From NCBI RefSeq assembly GCF_001270965.1, contig NZ_LGIA01000150.1, forward strand, positions 1 to 64,000: DNA of 64,000 bases, in the 5' to 3' direction. The translations under genes were made by a program, and so were the position numbers. This document shows, in pieces, positions 37,864 through 48,248 of the stretch. The notes beneath the pieces are model-generated. The model did no database searches. It saw only the letters and a list, made by a program, of their open reading frames with translations, and was not told the DNA's origin. Positions within the stretch are counted from its first letter, which is position 1, and each line of letters opens with the position of its first letter. This DNA comes from Sunxiuqinia dokdonensis. GTDB lineage: Bacteria; Bacteroidota; Bacteroidia; Bacteroidales; Prolixibacteraceae.

Positions 37864-39795
37864 ATGAGACAGATATATAAGACTCTTTTATGGGGCAGCT
37901 TGCTGTCCGTAACCTTGGGGCTTTTTTCCTGTGAAGACTATTTGGAGAAAGCGCCTGAATCGATTATCTCTGAGGAAGTTGCCTTTCAAAACTTTACGAA
38001 TTTTCAGGGATTTATAGAGGAAATCTACAATTGTATCCCCGACAAGGAGAAAAAGTATTGGACTTCTTCCTGGAACTGGGGCGATGATGAACTATTCAAC
38101 CTCGAAGGAAGCTTTCACATGACCAACCAAGTTGACCTTGGGAACTTCTGGGCCTGGCAAAATAATGCAGCGACTTGGTTTGATGATGACAATCCTTCCC
38201 CAACTTCAACCGACAAGTTCAGACATGGTTTATACGCACATGCCTGGTACGCCATTCGCAAGGCCAACATGGGGCTGGCCAACCTGGATTTACTAACGTC
38301 TGCTACGCAGGAAGAAAAGAACCTGATTGAAGGTCAGTTGTATTTCTTCCGCGCTTGGTGGCACTTCGAAATGATGCAATATCTTGGCGGACTGCCCTAT
38401 GTTGAGGAGGTTTTACCTTCGCACGAAAAACCAACCTTGCCGCGCCTGACTTACCAGGAATGTGCGGACAAAGCCGGAGCTGATTTTGCCAGAGCTGCCG
38501 AATTGTTGCCAATCAACTGGGATAACACATCGGTGGGTGCAAGTACCTTGGGAAAAAACCAATTGCGTATCAATAAAATTATGGCCTTAGGCTATTTGGG
38601 TAAAAACTACTTGTGGGCAGGAAGCCCTTTGATGGTGCATGGCGCTCAAACCGGAGGTACCCAAACCTACAATTACGACGAAGCTTACTGCCGGAAGGCT
38701 GCCGACGCTTTTGGCGAATTGCTGGACCTGGTTGAAAGTGGACAAACACAATACGCCTTGGTCGAGTTTGATTACGAAGATATCTACAATCACAAGAAAA
38801 CCAGCACGGCGGCCAACAAGTACAGCGATATCTTTTATACAACTGGTCAAAACTGGTTAATGCCGGGGTCAACAGAAGCCATTTTCCGTGGTCCTTCAAC
38901 CGATTCAAACGGAAGTAACTGGAACACAACCAAAACCTTTGGGCCAAAAGTGCAAGGGCTTGTTGAGCATGATAACATTATTCACCACCCAACAGCCAAC
39001 TACGTGAATAACTATGGTATGGCCAATGGTTTGCCTTTGAATGATCCCGATTCCGGATTTGATCCTGAGTATCCGTTCCGCGATCGCGATCCGCGTTTCT
39101 ATCACGATATCGTATTTGATGGCTTTAAGTACATCAATTCAACCATGCCAGCCAATATGGAGTACCTGCGTTACACTGGCCTGCATACCGGCGGAACCAT
39201 GAGAAACGCTGCCGATGGAAGCCGTACCGGGTATTTTATTCAGAAGTTGGTGCCGCATACGGCAAACAAGTATGATGGTGCTTACAACTGGAGTTTCAAC
39301 ATGCATACCTATTTGCCCTACATGCGCTTGGGCGATATTTACACCATGTATGCCGAAGCTTGTGCCGCTTTTGGTGGCGCCAGCGGTAAATCAAGCAAGT
39401 TCTCAAAAACGGCTGAAGAGGCCATCAATACCCTTCGCGACCGCGTAGGTGCCGGACATGTTCACGCATCCTACACGTCCGATCGTACGAAATTTATTGA
39501 TGAAGTGAGAAGAGAGCGTGCCGTGGAATTGTCTTTTGAAGGTTTCCGTTTTAACGACTTGCAACGCTGGTTGTTGCTCACCGAGTATCCTTACAATGTG
39601 AAAACCTCGCACGAGTTTGACCGTGTGGAAAGCGATGATTTCTATAAGGAAAATGATCCCCGCGATGCCAAGGTGGCCAACTTCAGAGAGGAAGTTATTT
39701 TAACACGTCAATTTGGAACAAAACACTATTGGTTCCCACTGAAGATTGATGATACCTCCATGTATCCGGAATTCGGTCAGAACCCAGGATGGTAA
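37864..39795 (+). CDS. xusB: SusD-like surface glycan-binding lipoprotein (XusB-like)
   Basis: Surface lipoprotein that caps the SusC transporter and captures oligosaccharide. The ATG at 37864 gives a normal lipoprotein signal (LGLFSC) and is 11 bases after the xusA stop; an in-frame TTG at 37855 is less likely. Typical SusD features: N-terminal SusD-like region with tetratricopeptide-like helices (LIEGQLYFFRAWWHFEMMQYLGGLPYVEEVL), and the C-terminal RagB/SusD block with EVRRERAVELSFEGFRFNDLQRW and the terminal QNPGW. 643 residues is within family range. Confidence 0.93.
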   Translation: MRQIYKTLLWGSLLSVTLGLFSCEDYLEKAPESIISEEVAFQNFTNFQGFIEEIYNCIPDKEKKYWTSSWNWGDDELFNLEGSFHMTNQVDLGNFWAWQNNAATWFDDDNPSPTSTDKFRHGLYAHAWYAIRKANMGLANLDLLTSATQEEKNLIEGQLYFFRAWWHFEMMQYLGGLPYVEEVLPSHEKPTLPRLTYQECADKAGADFARAAELLPINWDNTSVGASTLGKNQLRINKIMALGYLGKNYLWAGSPLMVHGAQTGGTQTYNYDEAYCRKAADAFGELLDLVESGQTQYALVEFDYEDIYNHKKTSTAANKYSDIFYTTGQNWLMPGSTEAIFRGPSTDSNGSNWNTTKTFGPKVQGLVEHDNIIHHPTANYVNNYGMANGLPLNDPDSGFDPEYPFRDRDPRFYHDIVFDGFKYINSTMPANMEYLRYTGLHTGGTMRNAADGSRTGYFIQKLVPHTANKYDGAYNWSFNMHTYLPYMRLGDIYTMYAEACAAFGGASGKSSKFSKTAEEAINTLRDRVGAGHVHASYTSDRTKFIDEVRRERAVELSFEGFRFNDLQRWLLLTEYPYNVKTSHEFDRVESDDFYKENDPRDAKVANFREEVILTRQFGTKHYWFPLKIDDTSMYPEFGQNPGW

Positions 39796-39839
39796 TCCAA
39801 AGTGAGTTAAAGTATTGTATAACAATAAATGAATAAACA

Positions 39840-42707
39840 ATGAAACATATACAAACAAGATTCATTTTATTTGCAATGTTTGTTCTCTTCCCCTTTCTGA
39901 TGGAAGCACAAACATTGGCAGAAAATGAAACTGATTCGCTAAATACCGATAAAGACCAGCTGGTGCAGGTATCTTATCGTAAGGTAGCACAAAGTGACCT
40001 TCTGGGAGGTGTTTCGGTCGTCAATCTTGAAGAGTTGATGAAGAAGAACTATAACACGTATAGTTTGGACAATATGCAAGGCTATATTGGCGGTTGGAAT
40101 GGAAACTCTTTGTGGGGTATGGGCGAATACCTGGTACTGGTTGATGGAATTCCACGCGATGCCAACAACGTGGTGCCAACTGAAATTGAGCAGATCACAT
40201 TTTTGAAAGGCGCTTCTGCCGTGGTGCTTTATGGTAGCCGTGCTGCCAAAGGGGTGGTTTATATTTCCACAAAGCGCGGAACAACCGGACCGCTGCAAAT
40301 TAATGTTCGGGCCAACACAGGCTATCATGTGTCAAAGAGCCATCCCAAATATTTAGGTTCAGCCGAGTATTTGACCCTGTATAACGAAGCGCTGATTAAT
40401 GATGGAACTGATCCGGATCGAGTTTGGGCCGGACAGCTTGGTGGTACAACGCAGGAAGAGATTTATAAGTTTGCTTCGGGCAACAATCCTTACCGTTTTC
40501 CGAATGTCGATTTCTATTCATCCGATTATCTGAAGGAAGCTTACAACCGTACGGATGTAACGACTGAGATTTCAGGTGGAAACGAACGCGCCCATTTCTA
40601 TACAAACATTGGTTATTACAATCAGAAAGATGTATTTGCGTTTGGCGAAGCGGAGAATAACAATACCAGCCGCCTGAATATTCGTGGAAACATCGACTTG
40701 AAGTTAAACGATGCCATCAGTGCATACATCAATGCCAATGCCACGTTTTATGATGCCAAAAGCGCCAATGCCAGCGGTGATAATTACTGGGCATCGGCTG
40801 CCAACCTGCGTCCGAACCGGGTAGCTCCCTTAATTCCATTGAGCTATATTGATCCGAATGCTTTAAGTTCGTGGAACCTGGTCAACAATAGTCGCAACAT
40901 TATTGGCGGTGAATATTTTCTGGGTGGTACGCAAACGGAGTTGAATAATATATTTGCCGACTATTATGCAGGCGGCTACAGCAAATGGACCAGTCGTCAG
41001 TTCCAGTTTGATACGGGAATCGATTTCGATTTGGCCAGTGTACTGGAAGGACTGTCTTTTCATACCCAGTTTGCGGTTGATTATGCCACTTCATACAGCA
41101 CTTCGTACAACAACAGCTATGCGGTTTTTGCGCCATCATGGTACAACTACAATGGTACCGATGTGATTGCCGGACTAACGAAGTATGGTAATGACGAAAG
41201 TTCGGGCGTGCAGAATATTGGTGGCAGTACCAGCCGGCAAACCATTGCTTTTTCTGGTTACTTCAACTACGAGACTTCCATCAACAAGGCACATCATTTC
41301 AACGCGATGTTGATTGCTGCTGGTTACCAGCAGACCATGTCGGAGGTGTATCACCGCACCAGCAATGCCAACCTGGCCCTGCAGCTGGGATACAACTATT
41401 TGGGTAAATATTATGCCGATTTCGGTTTAGCCGGAGTACATTCGGCCAAGTTGCCCGAAGGTAACCGAAGCGCCCTTTCTCCTTCACTTACCTTAGGATG
41501 GAAAATCAGCGAGGAAGACTTCCTGGCCAGCTCATCGGTAGTTGATGATTTGGTACTGAGCGTTTCAGCAAGTAGCCTGAATACCGATTTGGATATTGAA
41601 GAATATTACATGTACGAAGCAAACTTCAACCAGTCTGACGGTGCCTGGTGGGGTTGGTACGATGGTGCGGTAGAGCGTTCAACCAATTCACGGCGCGGCT
41701 CCAATCCAGAATTGTCCTTCATTAAGCGCAAAGAACTTTCGGCCAACCTGAAGGCTTCGTTGTGGAACAAAAAGGTGATTGCCAATGCGTCGGTTTTTGT
41801 CAATACCATGGAAGGTTTGATCATTGAGCCCATGACGCTGTATCCGAACTATTTCTTTACCTACTGGCCCGATGCTTCTTTCATTCCAAATGTGAACTAC
41901 AACAACGATAAGCGTACCGGATTTGATTTCAGCGTGAACTACAACAAGCAAATCGGCGAAGTTGACTTCACCCTGGGTGTTGCCGGAACTTATTATACAA
42001 CCGAAGCAACGCAGCGCGACCAAATTTATGATTACGATTACCAAAAATATGAGGGACGTCCTATTGATGGAATTTGGGGACTTCAAGCCGACGGATTTTT
42101 CCAAAGCGCGGAAGAAGTTGCGAACTCTCCGGAGCAGACCTTCGGTGGTACCGTAAAAGCAGGAGATATCAAATACATTGATCAGAATGACGACAATTTG
42201 ATCGACGAAAAAGATATCGTGTATCTGGGCCGCGGCGGTTGGAGTGGTGCGCCATTGACGACGGGTGTGAACCTGACGGCAAAATGGAAAAACTTCACCT
42301 TGTTCGCCTTGGGTACCGGTAACTTCGGCGCCTATGCCATGAAAAACAGTTCGTACTATTGGGCTTTTGGCGATCGTAAATATTCCGAAATCGTACGCGA
42401 TCGTTGGACCGAGGAAACCAAGGCAACAGCCACTTACCCAAGTTTGACAACCAAAAGCGGAAGCAACAACTTCCGGGACTCTGACTTCTGGATGTATAAA
42501 ACGGATCGTTTCAATCTGGCTAAGGTGCAGCTCACCTACGATTTACCGAAGAGCGTGTTGACGAATTTCCTGTTTCACGAAATTTCGACTTATGTCAGCG
42601 GATCCAACTTGTTGACCATCTCTGAAGAACGCGATGTTCTGGAGTTGAATACAACGAGCGCTCCTCAAACACGATTCTATAATATCGGTATCAAAGCCGT
42701 ATTTTAA
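39840..42707 (+). CDS. xusC: Second SusC-like transporter, without the carboxypeptidase-like N-terminal domain (XusC-like)
   Basis: 955-residue TonB-dependent receptor. The signal peptide (about 1-23) leads almost directly into the plug; the 80-residue carboxypeptidase-regulatory-like domain found in the first SusC is missing. A TonB-box-like region (LVQVSYRKVAQSDLLGGVSVV) and the plug signature (LVDGIPRDANNV, FLKGASAVVLYGSRAAKGVVYISTK) are present, and the barrel ends in YNIGIKAVF. It is 45 bases after xusB and followed by its own SusD, so the operon encodes two transporter pairs, probably for different oligosaccharide sizes or decorations (inference). Confidence 0.92.
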   Translation: MKHIQTRFILFAMFVLFPFLMEAQTLAENETDSLNTDKDQLVQVSYRKVAQSDLLGGVSVVNLEELMKKNYNTYSLDNMQGYIGGWNGNSLWGMGEYLVLVDGIPRDANNVVPTEIEQITFLKGASAVVLYGSRAAKGVVYISTKRGTTGPLQINVRANTGYHVSKSHPKYLGSAEYLTLYNEALINDGTDPDRVWAGQLGGTTQEEIYKFASGNNPYRFPNVDFYSSDYLKEAYNRTDVTTEISGGNERAHFYTNIGYYNQKDVFAFGEAENNNTSRLNIRGNIDLKLNDAISAYINANATFYDAKSANASGDNYWASAANLRPNRVAPLIPLSYIDPNALSSWNLVNNSRNIIGGEYFLGGTQTELNNIFADYYAGGYSKWTSRQFQFDTGIDFDLASVLEGLSFHTQFAVDYATSYSTSYNNSYAVFAPSWYNYNGTDVIAGLTKYGNDESSGVQNIGGSTSRQTIAFSGYFNYETSINKAHHFNAMLIAAGYQQTMSEVYHRTSNANLALQLGYNYLGKYYADFGLAGVHSAKLPEGNRSALSPSLTLGWKISEEDFLASSSVVDDLVLSVSASSLNTDLDIEEYYMYEANFNQSDGAWWGWYDGAVERSTNSRRGSNPELSFIKRKELSANLKASLWNKKVIANASVFVNTMEGLIIEPMTLYPNYFFTYWPDASFIPNVNYNNDKRTGFDFSVNYNKQIGEVDFTLGVAGTYYTTEATQRDQIYDYDYQKYEGRPIDGIWGLQADGFFQSAEEVANSPEQTFGGTVKAGDIKYIDQNDDNLIDEKDIVYLGRGGWSGAPLTTGVNLTAKWKNFTLFALGTGNFGAYAMKNSSYYWAFGDRKYSEIVRDRWTEETKATATYPSLTTKSGSNNFRDSDFWMYKTDRFNLAKVQLTYDLPKSVLTNFLFHEISTYVSGSNLLTISEERDVLELNTTSAPQTRFYNIGIKAVF

Positions 42708-42732
42708 TGAAAGAAAAAATAAGAATTAAGTT

Positions 42733-44508
42733 ATGAAAAATATATCAATACTTTTGGTTCTTGTACTTCTGTTTTCATCGTGCGACGATTTGTTCGAACC
42801 CGCGCTCGAGAATAACCGGGGGCTCGAAGCTATGTACAACGAACCTACTTATGCGCAGGGCATTTTAGCCAATGGTTATCTCCTGCTTCCCTACTCATCG
42901 GCACCCAATAGCGATGTGGCAACTGATGATGCGGTAACCAACGACAATGCCAATGACTATCTGGCCATGGCTACGGGCTCGTGGACTGCAAATAGTAACC
43001 CGATGTCGCAATGGCAAGCGCGTAGAAACGCCATTCAATACCTGAATTTGTTCCTGGCCAATGTCGATCAGGTGGTTTGGAGTAAAGACGAAGTGATCAA
43101 TACCATGTATTACGATCGCTTAAAAGGCGAGGCCCTTGGTTTGCGTGCATTACAAATGTATCATTTGTTGCTGACGCATGGTGGATGGACACAAGATGGC
43201 AGGCTGCTGGGTGTACCGGTACTGACTGAGCCTGAAAATGCGGCTTCAGACTTTAACTTGCCGCGGAATACCTTCCAGGAGAGTGTCGATCAGATTATGG
43301 CTGATGCCGAAGACGCCATTGAGTTGTTACCACTTGACTATGGCGACATTGCCAATGCGCAGGTTCCGCAGAAATACCAGGCTTTGGGTGTAACCAATGC
43401 CGGCGACTACAACCGCGTGAATGGAAATCACATGCGGGGACGTATTACCGCCCGGATTGTAGAAGCCGTGCGTGCACAGGTTGCCTTGTTGTCGGCCAGC
43501 CCGGCATACAGCGCAGGAACCGAAGTTACCTGGGAAGACGCTGCAAACCATGCCGCTACTGTGCTCGACCGCATAGGTGGAGTGAGTGGCCTGGCCGAAA
43601 ATGGCGGAACCTGGTATGTGAAAGAAGAAGTGGACAACCTGGCTTCAGGAGCAACGCCTGCCGAAATCATCTGGAGAGGTGATGTTGGGCAGAGCATTAC
43701 CCTCGAAGCCGACAATTTTCCTCCTTCGCTGTTTGGCCTGGGCCGCGTTAATCCAACACAAAACCTGGTCGATGCATTTCCAATGGTAAATGGGTACCCG
43801 ATTTCCGATCCGGCCAGCGGTTTTGATCCTGCGAATCCTTATGCAGATCGCGATCCACGCTTGTCAAAGTACATCGTTTTAAATGAAAGCGTGCAAGGAC
43901 CGAACAACAGCGTCATTGTAACCGGAACTTACGGAACGAACAACGACGCCCTTAACCGCGAGAGTGGACGATCTACCCGCACCGGCTACTATTTGCGTAA
44001 GTTGCTGCGTAAGGATTGTAACCCGAACCCGGAGTTTAATACCGAGCAAAAACACTACAACGCACGCATCCGTTATACCGAGATTTTCCTGGCATACGCC
44101 GAAGCAGCCAACGAAGCCTGGGGACCCACAGGAACGGGTGGAAATGCTTACTCAGCATACGATGTGATTAAGGCCATTCGCGAAAGAGCGGGCATCGGAA
44201 TCGATAATGACGATGAATACCTGGACATGGTGAACGGCGATAAAGACGCGATGAGACAATTGATCAGAAATGAGCGTCGTCTGGAACTTTGTTTCGAGAA
44301 CCATCGCTTCTGGGATCTCCGTCGTTGGAAAGTAGCCAACCTGAATGAAACCGCGCGTGGTTTGCAAATTGAAAAGCCAGGTAGTACATTGATCTATACA
44401 CCGATCAATGTCGAAGCCAGAGACTACAAAGATTATATGTATCATGGCCCAATTCCTTATGGCGAAGTTCAGAAATGGACCAACCTGGAACAAAATGCGG
44501 GCTGGTAA
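42733..44508 (+). CDS. xusD: Second SusD-like lipoprotein (XusD-like)
   Basis: 591-residue SusD homologue starting 25 bases after xusC. Lipoprotein signal with Cys17 (LLFSSCDD). The SusD core is visible: LKGEALGLRALQMYHLLLTHGG in the first half and the C-terminal block LIRNERRLELCFENHRFWDLRRWKV with the ending LEQNAGW. It shows only family-level resemblance to XusB. It should pair with XusC. Confidence 0.92.
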   Translation: MKNISILLVLVLLFSSCDDLFEPALENNRGLEAMYNEPTYAQGILANGYLLLPYSSAPNSDVATDDAVTNDNANDYLAMATGSWTANSNPMSQWQARRNAIQYLNLFLANVDQVVWSKDEVINTMYYDRLKGEALGLRALQMYHLLLTHGGWTQDGRLLGVPVLTEPENAASDFNLPRNTFQESVDQIMADAEDAIELLPLDYGDIANAQVPQKYQALGVTNAGDYNRVNGNHMRGRITARIVEAVRAQVALLSASPAYSAGTEVTWEDAANHAATVLDRIGGVSGLAENGGTWYVKEEVDNLASGATPAEIIWRGDVGQSITLEADNFPPSLFGLGRVNPTQNLVDAFPMVNGYPISDPASGFDPANPYADRDPRLSKYIVLNESVQGPNNSVIVTGTYGTNNDALNRESGRSTRTGYYLRKLLRKDCNPNPEFNTEQKHYNARIRYTEIFLAYAEAANEAWGPTGTGGNAYSAYDVIKAIRERAGIGIDNDDEYLDMVNGDKDAMRQLIRNERRLELCFENHRFWDLRRWKVANLNETARGLQIEKPGSTLIYTPINVEARDYKDYMYHGPIPYGEVQKWTNLEQNAGW

Positions 44509-44533
44509 TTGTTAATGATAAATATTGAAAAAT

Positions 44534-45640
44534 ATGAAACAGTTTAAGTTTTTATGGATATTAGCTGTCGGACTCGTGACATTAACGATGGTATCTTGCG
44601 AAAATCAGGATATTGAGTTTCCGGACTTCGACTACAGCACCGTGTATTTTGCATACCAGTATCCCGTGCGCACCGTTGTGTTGGGCGAGGATATCGTGGA
44701 CAATACACTTGACAACGAGCATAAAGTAAAGATTTATGCCACCATGGGAGGTGTTTACGAAAATACACAGCGCATTGATATTGACATTGCGGTGAACAAC
44801 GGCTTGACGAACAACTTGTTTTTCGGAGATAATACGCCGGTCCTGCCCATGCCTTCAAACTACTACACCTTGGCGGCCGACCAAATTACAATGGACGGCA
44901 CCCTCCAGGATGGTGTTGAAGTGCAGCTGACCGACGCTTTTTTTGCCGATCCGCTGGCCTTGACCAATACTTATGTGATTCCTTTGCAAATGACAAACGT
45001 GTCCAACGCCGACTCCATCCTTTCCGGAGTTGCCAAGTTCGATGGCGCTGTCAGAGGCAATATTGCAGACTGGGATGTTCAGCCCAAGGATTATGTGCTC
45101 TACTGCGTGAAATTCATCAACCCCTGGCATGCCAACTATTTACGTCGCGGCGAGGATGTGATCGTTAAGGATGGGGTGACTTCAACGGTGGAGCGGCACG
45201 CCGATTATGTAGAGAACGACGAAGTGGTTCATTTGAGCACGGTGGCATTAAACGCGCTGCAGTTTCCGATGGATTACACCAGTAAAGAAGGTCACGACTT
45301 GAATCTGAAAGTGAAATTGAATTTTTCTGAAAATCAGGAAGTGTCGGTTGCACCGTTTGAGTCATCTTATCAACTGAACGACACGGTGCGGGTCTATAAC
45401 ATCACCGCAGCCGGTAGTGGCGAGTTCGTTAAAGATGGAGAAAAGAAAAGTTGGGGAAATGAAGACCGGGACGCCTTGTATCTGGACTATGATATCAGTT
45501 ATGAAGTGGAAATCAAGTATCCGATAGCAGGTCTGCCCGACGATGTACAGCAGGTATCCTATAGCACCGTCGATACATTGGTTGTGCGTGACCGGGGTGT
45601 GGCCATGGAAACATTTTCGCCCTCGTATGTAGTTAACTAA
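44534..45640 (+). CDS. xusE: XusE-like surface lipoprotein (DUF1735 type)
   Basis: Surface glycan-binding-like lipoprotein in the position of XusE, between the second SusD and the GH10. The preferred ATG is at 44534, 25 bases after xusD; it yields a lipoprotein signal ending in MVSC. The N-terminal part (about 25-160) has the DUF1735-type beta-sandwich pattern (YPVRTVVLGED, NEHKVKIYATMGGVYENTQRIDIDIAV, YVIPLQMTNVSNADSIL). The rest, including PKDYVLYCVKFINPWHANYLRRG, fits the second domain often found with DUF1735. Its role in xylan binding is inferred from position and family. Confidence 0.82.
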   Translation: MKQFKFLWILAVGLVTLTMVSCENQDIEFPDFDYSTVYFAYQYPVRTVVLGEDIVDNTLDNEHKVKIYATMGGVYENTQRIDIDIAVNNGLTNNLFFGDNTPVLPMPSNYYTLAADQITMDGTLQDGVEVQLTDAFFADPLALTNTYVIPLQMTNVSNADSILSGVAKFDGAVRGNIADWDVQPKDYVLYCVKFINPWHANYLRRGEDVIVKDGVTSTVERHADYVENDEVVHLSTVALNALQFPMDYTSKEGHDLNLKVKLNFSENQEVSVAPFESSYQLNDTVRVYNITAAGSGEFVKDGEKKSWGNEDRDALYLDYDISYEVEIKYPIAGLPDDVQQVSYSTVDTLVVRDRGVAMETFSPSYVVN

Positions 45641-45659
45641 CCGCTTAAATTGAGATACT

Positions 45660-47810
45660 ATGAAATATTTAAATAAATTTTGGCTGGGTGCTGTTGCTGT
45701 ATCGCTGTTGGCATCTTGCGTTGAAGACAGCTTGCTTGACTACCCGGTCGAAAAGCCGGAAAGCCTTGCCAAGCTGGAATACCTGAATGATTACGATGTA
45801 TTGAAATCGTATGTTGACCGCAGCGCCAATCCCGACTTTAAGTTGGGAGCGGGCGTGTCGGTCGATGGGTTTAACAACAAGGGAGTCGTTTATAGTCACA
45901 TCGTCTCCAACTTCGACGAGGTGACAGCCGGCTGGGAAATGAAGCACGGCGGCATTGTGCAGAATGACGGAAGTCTAAACCTGGCAAGGGTTTCGAACTT
46001 CATCACGACCGCCCAGGAAGCCGGAATCACCATCTACGGACATACCCTGGCCTGGCATGCCAACCAGAATGCCGAATATCTGAACGGCATCATAGCTGAT
46101 CAGGAAATTGAAACTGATCCGGGTGATGGCAACAACGCTTTGCATGCTACCACACCAAATGCGAATGCCAATATTTGGGACTGGCAGCTTGAATACGTGC
46201 TGCCTACGCCATTAACACAGGGCGTGGAATATACCATAACCATGCGTGCAAAAGCCTCAAGCCCATTTACGGTAGCCTTTTGGCGGACTGATGGTTCGTC
46301 AACCAATTACGGCCCGGATATGGCATTTGGAGAAAGCTGGGGCGATGTTTCCGTCACATTTACTCCGACTATGAATGCGACCAAATTGCAGTTTTGTTTC
46401 GGAACATTTGCCGGTGATCTTTATTTCGATGACATGGTGCTTACCGCGAGTGGTTCCGAAGAGAATTTAATTGAAAACGGAGCTTTCGATGAAGAAACGC
46501 TGAGCGGATGGCAAAAACCAAGTTGGCATGGGTACACCTTTTTGGTTGAACCTGTTGCCGCTGGACCGGCTAAATGGTGGACAAACCTGGTAACCAACAG
46601 CGATGTCGAAGGTGATGATGTTTCCAGCTTCTTCGCTACAGAGATCGCAGTTGGTCCAGATCCAGCTACAATTGGTGCTGAAGGTACAGGAGCCGATGGT
46701 GTGGGAAGAGCAATTGTTGTTCAATCGGGAGATAACCCCGTTAATGCATGGGATACCCAGTTCTTTGTAAAAGCACCCCAGCAACTGCTAGCAGGTCAGG
46801 CTTATCGGTTCAGCATGAAGGTTAAAGCGGATAAACCAGCCACGATCGAGTCTCAAGCGCACAATAATCCCGGGGGCTATTTACACTGGTCTATGGTCGG
46901 TAGCCCGTCAGTTACTACCGAATGGCAGGAATATACCAATTCCGGAATCATTTCAGCCGAGCAGGCAGGCGCGAATGGCATGAACACCATCGCTTTTAAT
47001 CTTGCTGTTTTTTCAGAAGCCAATACGTATTATTTTGATGATATTGTATGGGAGATCGAGGAGTCGGGCAATAAAAGACCACTGACACCCGAAGAAAAGG
47101 CCGATACCCTTTCCTGGGCTTTGGAGAACTGGATCGCCGGAACGCTGGAAGTGACCAAAGAATACGTGAAAGCCTGGGATGTGGTGAACGAGCCCATGGA
47201 TGATGGCAATCCGTATGAATTGAAAACAGGTGTTGGTAAAACAGATATGGCTGCTGATGAATTCTACTGGCAGGATTACCTGGGCAAAGACTATGCGGTG
47301 ATGGCTTTCAACCTGGCCCGCCAATATGGTAGCCCGGATGATATCCACTTCATCAACGACTACAACCTGGAATACAACATCGATAAATGTAAAGGTTTGA
47401 TTCAGTATGTTGAATACATCGAAGCTGCAGGAGCACAGGTCGATGGCATTGGTACGCAAATGCACATCAACGTCAATTCCGATAAGGACAAAATCGTTGA
47501 GATGTTCGAGCTGCTGGCTGCTACCGGCAAGCTGATCAAAGTGTCGGAACTGGATATGGGTGTTGGTGTTCCAACCTCAGAAGCGACGGATGAGCACTAC
47601 ATCGCCCAGGCCGAAATGTACCAGTTTGTGGTTGAGAAATACTTTGAAATTATTCCGGCCAATCAGCGTTACGGTATCACCATTTGGAGCCCCTTGGACA
47701 GCCCAACAGGTTCCGGCTGGAGAGCTGGCGAGCCGATCGGCTTGTGGACCGAAGGTTACTACCGCAAACGGGCTTATGCCGGTTTTGCTGATGGACTTTC
47801 AGGAAATTAA
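45660..47810 (+). CDS. GH10 endo-xylanase lipoprotein with two binding modules inserted in the barrel
   Basis: Surface endo-1,4-beta-xylanase of the Xyn10C type. 716 residues: lipobox LLASC with Cys20; first part of the GH10 barrel (about 45-150, ending near AWHANQNAEYL); an insertion of about 320 residues (about 150-470) that contains two CBM4/CBM22-like beta-sandwiches, each ending in YFDDMVL or YFDDIVW; then the rest of the barrel with acid/base Glu511 (DVVNEPMD) and nucleophile Glu630 (VSELDMG). This interrupted-GH10 design is known for Bacteroidota xylan systems. It generates the oligosaccharides taken up by the Xus pairs. Terminator 29 bases downstream. Confidence 0.94.
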   Translation: MKYLNKFWLGAVAVSLLASCVEDSLLDYPVEKPESLAKLEYLNDYDVLKSYVDRSANPDFKLGAGVSVDGFNNKGVVYSHIVSNFDEVTAGWEMKHGGIVQNDGSLNLARVSNFITTAQEAGITIYGHTLAWHANQNAEYLNGIIADQEIETDPGDGNNALHATTPNANANIWDWQLEYVLPTPLTQGVEYTITMRAKASSPFTVAFWRTDGSSTNYGPDMAFGESWGDVSVTFTPTMNATKLQFCFGTFAGDLYFDDMVLTASGSEENLIENGAFDEETLSGWQKPSWHGYTFLVEPVAAGPAKWWTNLVTNSDVEGDDVSSFFATEIAVGPDPATIGAEGTGADGVGRAIVVQSGDNPVNAWDTQFFVKAPQQLLAGQAYRFSMKVKADKPATIESQAHNNPGGYLHWSMVGSPSVTTEWQEYTNSGIISAEQAGANGMNTIAFNLAVFSEANTYYFDDIVWEIEESGNKRPLTPEEKADTLSWALENWIAGTLEVTKEYVKAWDVVNEPMDDGNPYELKTGVGKTDMAADEFYWQDYLGKDYAVMAFNLARQYGSPDDIHFINDYNLEYNIDKCKGLIQYVEYIEAAGAQVDGIGTQMHINVNSDKDKIVEMFELLAATGKLIKVSELDMGVGVPTSEATDEHYIAQAEMYQFVVEKYFEIIPANQRYGITIWSPLDSPTGSGWRAGEPIGLWTEGYYRKRAYAGFADGLSGN

Positions 47811-47839
47811 CATGGCTTGATTTGAAATAGGTAATGAAA

Positions 47840-47877
47840 GGGGCAGTCTGTAGTGGATTGCCTCTTTCTTTTTTCCG
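47840..47877 (+). terminator. Terminator of the xus-GH10 operon
   Basis: GGGGCAGTC pairs with GATTGCCTC (nine pairs with wobbles) around a seven-base loop, followed by a T-rich tail (TTTCTTTTTT). Located 29 bases after the GH10 stop. Confidence 0.7.
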
Positions 47878-47892
47878 CCATGCTGCCCCCGG

Positions 47893-48146
47893 TTTTACCG
47901 AAAATTATAAGCCGCATGGTTCCGACCTGGCGTTGTTTGGTATTTCTGGCTTTGGGACTGAAAGCCGCTTGCCAGTTCCAGTCATAGACCACCGGTTTGT
48001 ACGATTTTAAAAGCCACGTGTGAGTCCGCCAAAAGTCACGTGTGACTTTTCTCAAAACCACGTGTGACTTTTTCATCACTTGCGCACCCAGTTTGACCGA
48101 ATATCATAAGCCGCATAATTCCGACAGTCATTGTTTGGTGTTTCTG
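47893..48146. repeat. Imperfect 56-bp direct repeats
   Basis: Copies at 47893-47948 and 48091-48146 share ACCGAA, ATAAGCCGCAT, TTCCGAC and TTGTTTGGT-TTTCTG in the same order and spacing. The three CACGTG repeat units lie between them. Confidence 0.75.
48013..48076. repeat. Three 22-bp units with a CACGTGTGA core
   Basis: CACGTG occurs at 48015, 48037 and 48059, exactly 22 bp apart, each followed by TGA(G/C)T. The central unit contains a perfect inverted repeat, AAAAGTCAC-GT-GTGACTTTT (48031-48050). It could be a protein-binding array or part of a dispersed repeat family. Confidence 0.75.
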
Positions 48147-48248
48147 TTCCAACCCGAATCCTGAAACTGCGACCGAAGGGAGTCCTGATAGAATCGGGAA
48201 AACCCTGAAACCTCATGCCTGACAAGCCTTTCAGCCTGCCGAACCACG

